Shown piece by piece: positions 6,356-7,220 of a DNA stretch of 7,220 nucleotides. The stretch spans positions 1 through 7,220 of the forward strand of contig MGUX01000050.1 in assembly GCA_001800185.1 (NCBI GenBank), read 5' to 3'. A program made the translations under genes and the position numbers. The notes under the pieces were generated by a model that was given only the letters and a program-made list of their open reading frames with translations, was not told the origin of the DNA and did no database searches. The stretch's first letter is position 1. The number at the start of each line of letters is the position of its first letter. Origin of the DNA: Elusimicrobia bacterium RIFCSPLOWO2_12_FULL_59_9. Its GTDB lineage: Bacteria; Elusimicrobiota; Elusimicrobia; O2-12-FULL-59-9.

Positions 6356-7220
6356 ATGATCGGTTTATTCGGGAGTCAGAAGGCCGGTTCGACGACGAAG
6401 CGCAAGAAGAGGGCGGCCGCGATTGATTTTTCGGATTTCGATGCGATTCAGCTTTCCATCGCCAGCCCGGAGCAGATACGTTCCTGGTCTTACGGGGAAG
6501 TCAAAAAGCCCGAAACCATCAATTACCGGACGCTGAAGCCGGAGCGGGATGGGCTGTTCTGCGAGCGCATTTTCGGACCGGCGCACGATTACGAGTGCGC
6601 CTGCGGCAAGTACCGCTGGATCAAGTTTAAGGGCATCGTCTGCGACCGCTGCGGCGTGGAAGTGACCGAAGCCAAGGTCCGCCGCGAGCGCATGGGGACC
6701 ATCGATCTCGCGGTGCCCGTGGCGCATATCTGGTTTTTGAAGAAGACCCCCTCCCGCGTCGGGCTGATTTTGAACATGAAGACCCTGGATTTGGAGAGGG
6801 TCGTGTACTACGCCCATCATGTGGTTTTGGAGGATTTGCTCGACAACGCGGGGCGGAAAATTTTCTCGGCCAAAGAGCTTTTGACGGAAGAAGAAGCCCA
6901 AAAGGCCCGAGCCGAGCATCCCAAGCTCAAGGTGGGCATCGGCGCGGGCGCCATCCGGCAGCTTCTCGAGAACGTCGACCCCAAGAAAGAAGCGGATGAG
7001 CTGCGGGGCAGAGTCAATTTGGTGCAGTCCGAGACGGAAAGGACCCGTTTGACCCGCCGCCTCAGGATTTTGGAGGGATTTTCCGCCAGCGGCAATCGCC
7101 CGGAGTGGATGATTTTGACGGTGTTGCCCGTGATTCCTCCGGAGCTTCGTCCCCTGGTGCCGTTGGAAGGCGGCCGCTTCGCCACCTCCGATTTAAACGA
7201 TCTTTACCGGCGGATTATCA
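6356..7220 (+). CDS. rpoC: DNA-directed RNA polymerase subunit beta', N-terminal part (runs off the window)
   Basis: Largest catalytic RNA polymerase subunit; 288 complete codons are visible and the frame is open at the right edge. The N-terminus reads [20 protein letters not shown], then the conserved [19 protein letters not shown] (41-59). The zinc-binding domain is complete, with Cys 81, 83, 96 and 99 in CACGKY and CDRCG, the same spacing as E. coli C70, C72, C85 and C88. Further hallmarks are [43 protein letters not shown] and [15 protein letters not shown] near the edge. The active-site NADFDGD loop lies beyond the window. The ATG is preceded by GGAGG (6343-6347) eight bases upstream; an in-frame GTG at 6350 is possible but overlaps that site. 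A short basic stretch (TKRKKR, 14-19) makes the N-terminus slightly longer than in E. coli. Confidence 0.97.
   Translation, partial: MIGLFGSQKAGSTTKRKKRAAAIDFSDFDAIQLSIASPEQIRSWSYGEVKKPETINYRTLKPERDGLFCERIFGPAHDYECACGKYRWIKFKGIVCDRCGVEVTEAKVRRERMGTIDLAVPVAHIWFLKKTPSRVGLILNMKTLDLERVVYYAHHVVLEDLLDNAGRKIFSAKELLTEEEAQKARAEHPKLKVGIGAGAIRQLLENVDPKKEADELRGRVNLVQSETERTRLTRRLRILEGFSASGNRPEWMILTVLPVIPPELRPLVPLEGGRFATSDLNDLYRRII

Overview
The window carries the end of a bacterial ribosomal RNA operon followed directly by the ribosomal-stalk and RNA polymerase genes, all on the + strand. Order: 3' end of an apparent group I intron (1 to about 144), the last exon of 23S rRNA (about 145-453), 5S rRNA (about 499-622), a secreted outer-membrane beta-barrel protein gene (659-1474), rplJ (L10), rplL (L7/L12), rpoB, and the first 288 codons of rpoC, which runs off the right edge.

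The organism looks like a GC-rich, diderm (outer-membrane-bearing) bacterium: the barrel protein has a signal peptide, amphipathic strands and a terminal Phe, and RpoB and RpoC are of ordinary bacterial type without large lineage-specific insertions. I cannot name the phylum with confidence; an uncultured lineage such as Elusimicrobiota would fit, but that is only a guess.

The most notable part is the left edge. Universally conserved 23S bases resume around E. coli position 2606 (window 146). The roughly 145 bases before that point do not match the 23S sequence that belongs there. They instead show a group I intron core: a perfect 7-bp P7 (GACTATA 4-10 with TATAGTC 41-47), the hallmark AAGATATAGTCC S element, a P8 hairpin and a run of P9-type hairpins closed by GNRA tetraloops. 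The intron would interrupt helix 93, beside A2602 in the peptidyl transferase centre.

The second notable point is layout. No T-tracted terminator is visible after 5S, and only about 36 bases separate 5S from the barrel gene. The barrel gene sits where rplK-rplA often precede rplJ, and only 10 bases separate it from rplJ, leaving no room for a separate L10 leader. rRNA, stalk proteins and the two large RNA polymerase subunits may therefore share transcripts. The rplL-rpoB spacer (104 bases) is GC-rich with a clean hairpin, in the place where E. coli has an attenuator and RNase III site. The rpoB start is best read as TTG at 2537.
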